Below are positions 62,578-64,000 of a stretch of DNA of 64,000 bases, piece by piece. This DNA comes from a bacterium. Its GTDB lineage: Bacteria; Patescibacteriota; Saccharimonadia; Saccharimonadales; Saccharimonadaceae. The stretch's first letter is position 1; each line of letters starts with the position of its first letter. The stretch spans positions 1 through 64,000 of the forward strand of contig DAIDKB010000038.1 of NCBI GenBank assembly GCA_027451105.1. The letters run 5' to 3'. Both the position numbers and the translations under genes were made by a program. Under the pieces are notes generated by a model that saw only the letters and a program-made list of their open reading frames with translations, was not told where the DNA came from and made no database searches.

Positions 62578-62604
62578 ACACCACCTCGGACGTGGTGTTT
62601 TTTG
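62578..62604 (+). terminator. Terminator of the ribosomal-protein run
   Basis: ACACCAC/GTGGTGT (62578-62584, 62592-62598) followed by a run of T. Confidence 0.85.
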
Positions 62605-62647
62605 TATATAGGTAGGCGTATAATGAAATTACAACAGGAGGTTTATC

Positions 62648-63250
62648 ATGAATAAACGTACACTCGTTGTCATCGCCGCAATTGCCATTGTTTTATTAGC
62701 AATCCTAGCGGCTATTTTCTTTTTTAAGGATACGAGTGCTCCAGCTAATCCGCAGCCGACAACGAGTTCTTCGCCGCCGATTCCTACTGTTGTTCAAACC
62801 GACACCGGCCAGCCAGTCTCGTCGATTCCTCAAGGGTATGCTGTGTTAGTTTATTTTTCAAAACATCCCGATTCCGATAACGATCCGACTAAGACCTTTT
62901 CAGTCGATAGAACCTCGCCAACTGCCGCTATTGCTACCTACGCCATCGGTCAGTTAATTGCTGGCCCAACAAGTGATGAGGCCGCCCTTGGCTTGTACAG
63001 CACCGTCAGGGTTAGAAACGATACCAGTATCTGTAATAATAAAGATTTTAAAATTACGATATCAAATGGCACGGCTACACTTCAGTTCTGTCGAACCTTC
63101 GATGCCATTGGTACGATGTCGGACGCTACCGCCCAAGAAACCATTAAAGCGACGTTGTTGCAGTTTTCAACCATTAAAAAGGTGATTATTTTATCAAAGA
63201 CGGGCAATTGTCAGTTTGATATGAGTGGTCAAAATTTGTGCCTTCAGTAA
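62648..63250 (+). CDS. Membrane-anchored GerMN-like domain protein
   Basis: 200 residues: one N-terminal transmembrane helix (about 5-27), a Pro/Ser/Thr linker, then a domain with YAVLVYFSK, IGQLIAGPTSDEAALGLYST and TATLQFCRTFDAIG, the pattern of the GerMN (sporulation and germination) fold: ALxxLLxGPTxxE followed by a beta strand. It includes two Cys pairs that may form disulfides. In non-sporulating Gram-positives such domains occur in envelope lipoproteins (LpqB-type). AGGAGG precedes the ATG. Function in the cell envelope is inferred. Confidence 0.7.
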   Translation: MNKRTLVVIAAIAIVLLAILAAIFFFKDTSAPANPQPTTSSSPPIPTVVQTDTGQPVSSIPQGYAVLVYFSKHPDSDNDPTKTFSVDRTSPTAAIATYAIGQLIAGPTSDEAALGLYSTVRVRNDTSICNNKDFKITISNGTATLQFCRTFDAIGTMSDATAQETIKATLLQFSTIKKVIILSKTGNCQFDMSGQNLCLQ

Positions 63251-63277
63251 ATAACGTCGTACTCTAGTGACTACTGA

Positions 63278-63285
63278 TGTATAAT
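63278..63285 (+). promoter_or_regulatory. -10 region of trpS
   Basis: TGTATAAT, ending ten bases before the ATG. Leaderless or very short leader predicted, so no attenuator. Confidence 0.6.
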
Positions 63286-63295
63286 GTAAAAGACT

Positions 63296-64000
63296 ATGAG
63301 TAAACCTGTAATTTTAACTGGTATCCGTGCCAACAACGACCTAACTATCGGCAATTATTTTGGCGGCATTCTGCCGATTATTGATATGGCAAAATCTAGG
63401 TCTGATGAATATCAGATTAATATGTTTATCCCTGACTTACACAGCTTTACGACACCTATCGATCATAACCAGTTATACGAGCAGATTCTACATAATGCCC
63501 GCTTGTTTGTGGCCGCTGGATTACCGCTTGATAATCCTAATATCTTTTTATACCGCCAAAGCTACATTTCCGCCCACAGCGAACTAACCTGGATATTGGA
63601 CTGTTTTACTGGATTTGGCGAGATGAGTCGCATGACGCAGTTTAAAGATAAGTCGAACGGTGTTAGCGATGGCGTTTCGGTCGGACTCTTTAACTATCCA
63701 GTCCTGATGGCGGCCGACATCCTGTTATATAACGCCAAGTACATTCCAGTTGGCGATGATCAATCACAACACCTTGAATTTACGCGCGATATTGCCGATC
63801 GGATGAATAGCCGATTCGGTAACGTCTTTACTATTCCCGAAGCTGTCAAATCTCAACATGAATTCTTCGGTAAAGACCAAGGCCTTCGCATCAAGGATTT
63901 GATTGACCCAACGAAAAAGATGAGTAAATCTGACGAATCTGGTCGGGGCGTGATCTTTCTTGGTGATGAACCAGCTGTGGCTGCAAAAAAGATCATGGGC
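63296..64000 (+). CDS. trpS: Tryptophanyl-tRNA synthetase, 3' end outside the window
   Basis: The first 235 codons are visible, without a stop. Class Ic features: ILTGIRANNDLTIGNYFGG with the HIGH motif as TIGN, MAADILLYNAKYIPVGDDQS and KKMSKS. The N terminus MSKPVILTGIR is normal, supporting the ATG at 63296. Confidence 0.96.
   Translation, partial: MSKPVILTGIRANNDLTIGNYFGGILPIIDMAKSRSDEYQINMFIPDLHSFTTPIDHNQLYEQILHNARLFVAAGLPLDNPNIFLYRQSYISAHSELTWILDCFTGFGEMSRMTQFKDKSNGVSDGVSVGLFNYPVLMAADILLYNAKYIPVGDDQSQHLEFTRDIADRMNSRFGNVFTIPEAVKSQHEFFGKDQGLRIKDLIDPTKKMSKSDESGRGVIFLGDEPAVAAKKIMG

Overview
The window looks like a chromosomal segment of a Patescibacteria/CPR bacterium, most probably a Saccharibacteria (TM7) relative. 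Evidence: a compact genome with the standard code (UGA used as stop), a uL30 (rpmD) gap between rpsE and rplO as is known for CPR ribosomes, and Gram-positive-like traits (CIRCE/HrcA control of clpC and clpP, a RadA-YacL pair, a PBP1A without outer-membrane domains, many wall-facing membrane proteins). Lineage is inferred; no 16S rRNA gene is present.

Layout. 1-14740: nusA 3' end, CIRCE-controlled clpC, a membrane metalloprotease-like protein, radA, a YacL-like PIN/TRAM protein, convergent pbp1A, tyrS, recG, a zinc-hydrolase-like protein, rsmD and a membrane protein. 14788-21623: an integrated element of about 6.8 kb, flanked by a 22-bp direct repeat of the 3' end of tRNA-Leu(UAG). It carries a large serine recombinase, an XRE regulator, an ApeA-like HEPN protein, a divergent second HEPN-like protein, a CHAP-fold membrane protein that has lost its catalytic residues, and a small MuF-like Cys protein. 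21604-30522: two tRNA-Leu genes, an FAD oxidase, membrane and hypothetical proteins, a SpoU methyltransferase, hisS and tig. 30605-39906: clpP, rpoB, rpoC, an HExxH protein and a 33-codon Gly/Asp-rich mini-gene. 39974-47607: a GNAT protein, rpsL-rpsG, three unrecognised genes, fusA and tuf. 47776-62555: rpsJ as its own unit, then one long ribosomal-protein run rplC to rplO, secY, infA, rpmJ, rpsM, rpsK, rpsD, rpoA, rplQ, rplM, rpsI. 62648-64000: a GerMN-like lipoprotein-type protein and the 5' part of trpS.

How the genes work together. Most of the window is core transcription, translation, proteolysis and recombination. Three themes stand out. (1) The element at 14788-21623 looks like a small defence-carrying integrative island whose recombinase uses a tRNA 3' end as attachment site. 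(2) The RNA polymerase beta' subunit lacks the cysteines of both classical zinc sites, and L36, S14 and S4 are also cysteine-free forms, suggesting a transcription/translation core freed from zinc. (3) Initiation signals fall into two classes: many genes have an extended -10 box about 6-9 bases before the ATG (leaderless mRNAs), whereas the most highly expressed operons have long structured leaders and Shine-Dalgarno sequences unusually far (12-13 nt) from the start.
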